A DNA stretch of 6,390 nucleotides from Chthonomonadaceae bacterium (GTDB lineage: Bacteria > Armatimonadota > Chthonomonadetes > Chthonomonadales > Chthonomonadaceae): the NCBI GenBank assembly GCA_025355115.1, contig JANXLO010000178.1:1-6390 (forward strand), in the 5' to 3' direction. This document shows positions 5,755 to 6,390 of the stretch, piece by piece; the stretch's first letter is position 1; the number at the start of each line of letters is the position of its first letter. The position numbers were made by a program, and so were the translations under genes. The notes beneath the pieces are model-generated. The model worked only from the letters and a program-made list of their open reading frames with translations, was not told the DNA's origin and did not search any database.

Positions 5755-5956
5755 CGACTGAGTCCCACTGATTTTCCTGAGGCTGTCTACTTGGACATCC
5801 TGCATGATACGATGTTGATACGGTCAGGCTGTAGAATGAACGTGGCTGAGACAGAGAACTGTGCCGGACTGTGTAACGGATGTTGCACGCGGCCTTTCTA
5901 TCAGCCGATTTCCGATGTTCATTTCAACTCTATCTCGCTTCAGGAGGCTCACAGCA
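5755..5956. other. Intergenic region ahead of the lipoprotein gene
   Basis: About 200 nt without a convincing gene. It holds a -10-like TAGAAT (5832-5837) with no matching -35, and a direct repeat ACTGTG at 5858-5863 and 5868-5873, exactly 10 nt apart, that could be a helical-turn-spaced binding site. I see no hairpin good enough for a terminator after the flavin-reductase gene. An AGGAGG ribosome site (5942-5947) closes the region. Confidence 0.4.
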
Positions 5957-6390
5957 ATGACCGCACTAAAATCGTTCCGATCACTTCGAGTTCGCACCAA
6001 CCCCGTCGCTTCCGCCCGCCGGGGCGCGGGGATGCTCTCCCTTATCACCGTGCTGAGTCTGGCTGGCGGCGCAATGCTAACAGGCTGCGGCGGAGGAGGA
6101 GGCTCCTCGTCACCGAACAATTCAAACCCGGTTGCCGGCAAAGGGGCAGTGAACACGACAGCCTCCAATCCCTCAGGAACGAACGCCAACACCGGCGCGT
6201 TCGCTTCCTCCATTGCCGCGGCTCTTACCAGCACTGGCGCGGGCGGGTTCACACTGTTCACCGTCACCGGGACTAGCATCTCGGGCATCAATTCACGCAC
6301 CTACCAGATAATCCTGGCGGACAACGGCCCCATACAAGTAGGGAAGACTTACACCTTCTCCTCAACGGGCGTCTCGGGCGCGACTTCACT
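5957..6390 (+). CDS. Putative lipoprotein, N-terminal part (runs off window end)
   Basis: The ATG at 5957 follows AGGAGG by 9 nt and opens 144 codons with no stop before the window edge. The leader has a basic n-region (KSFRSLRVRTN...ARR, 5-22), a hydrophobic core (25-40) and a clear lipobox LTGC with Cys44 as the lipidation site, so the mature protein should be an outer-envelope lipoprotein. Cys44 is followed by five Gly, then a Ser/Asn/Thr/Gly-rich flexible spacer (50-80) and the beginning of a beta-rich domain (about 95-144: TLFTVTGTSISGINSRTYQI, VGKTYTFSSTGVSG). The latter loosely recalls small beta-sandwich lipoproteins of the DUF6252 type, but too little is visible for a call. Overlapping frames at 5791-6276 and 5824-6300 lack any ribosome site or protein-like composition. 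Function unknown. Confidence 0.85.
   Translation, partial: MTALKSFRSLRVRTNPVASARRGAGMLSLITVLSLAGGAMLTGCGGGGGSSSPNNSNPVAGKGAVNTTASNPSGTNANTGAFASSIAAALTSTGAGGFTLFTVTGTSISGINSRTYQIILADNGPIQVGKTYTFSSTGVSGATS

Noticed and set aside
5855..5880. GAAC-N17-CGGA upstream of the lipoprotein as a third ECF promoter
   Set aside because: The -35 begins AGAAC instead of GGAAC and the -10 lacks CGTC; two mismatches in the key positions make it no better than chance.
5791..6276. Open frame with a Cys-rich start (CAGLCNGCC) resembling a small metal-binding protein
   Set aside because: No ribosome site, and beyond the Cys cluster it becomes an Arg/His-rich shadow of the lipoprotein gene, which has a signal peptide and AGGAGG site.
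1..6390. CRISPR array, tRNA, rRNA, transposon or phage elements
   Set aside because: I saw no regularly spaced repeats, tRNA-like cloverleaf, transposase or integrase motifs, or terminal inverted repeats flanking genes anywhere in the window.

Overview
The window reads as an ordinary chromosomal stretch of a moderately GC-rich, free-living bacterium with no mobile element, CRISPR array, tRNA or rRNA. A copper-amine-oxidase-type stalk-domain protein fused to Ig-like modules, a Gly-rich lipoprotein and Shine-Dalgarno-led genes with occasional TTG starts would fit the Armatimonadota (Capsulimonas/Chthonomonas-like). That placement is an inference from gene style, not something the sequence proves.

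Layout. Positions 1-1396 are on the minus strand: a two-TM small membrane protein (1010-1396) followed after 43 nt by an AI-2E/PerM family membrane transporter whose C-terminus runs off the window start. A divergent control region (1397-1639) separates these from plus-strand genes: an ECF sigma factor (1640-2263) and, only 2 nt later, a single-pass membrane protein with a cytoplasmic coiled coil and a Pro/Ala/Ser-rich outer tail (2266-3075), which sits exactly where an anti-sigma factor is expected. Next come an exported 582-residue stalk-domain/Ig-like protein (3210-4958), a strong 13-bp hairpin terminator (4994-5027), a flavin-reductase-family FMN protein (5119-5754), and a lipoprotein that starts at 5957 and runs off the window end.

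The most interesting feature is in the divergent region. Two copies of the same bipartite motif, GGGAAC-N17-CGTC, point in opposite directions, one toward the sigma gene and one toward the minus-strand membrane operon. They look like ECF-type -35/-10 elements with identical spacing. This suggests that the sigma factor activates its own gene, its putative membrane partner and the divergent membrane-protein/transporter operon together, making a compact envelope-responsive regulon. The membrane partner lacks the usual zinc-binding anti-sigma motif, so it may be an unfamiliar class of anti-sigma regulator; this is a hypothesis from position and topology. The three downstream genes show no such promoter and are probably separate units.
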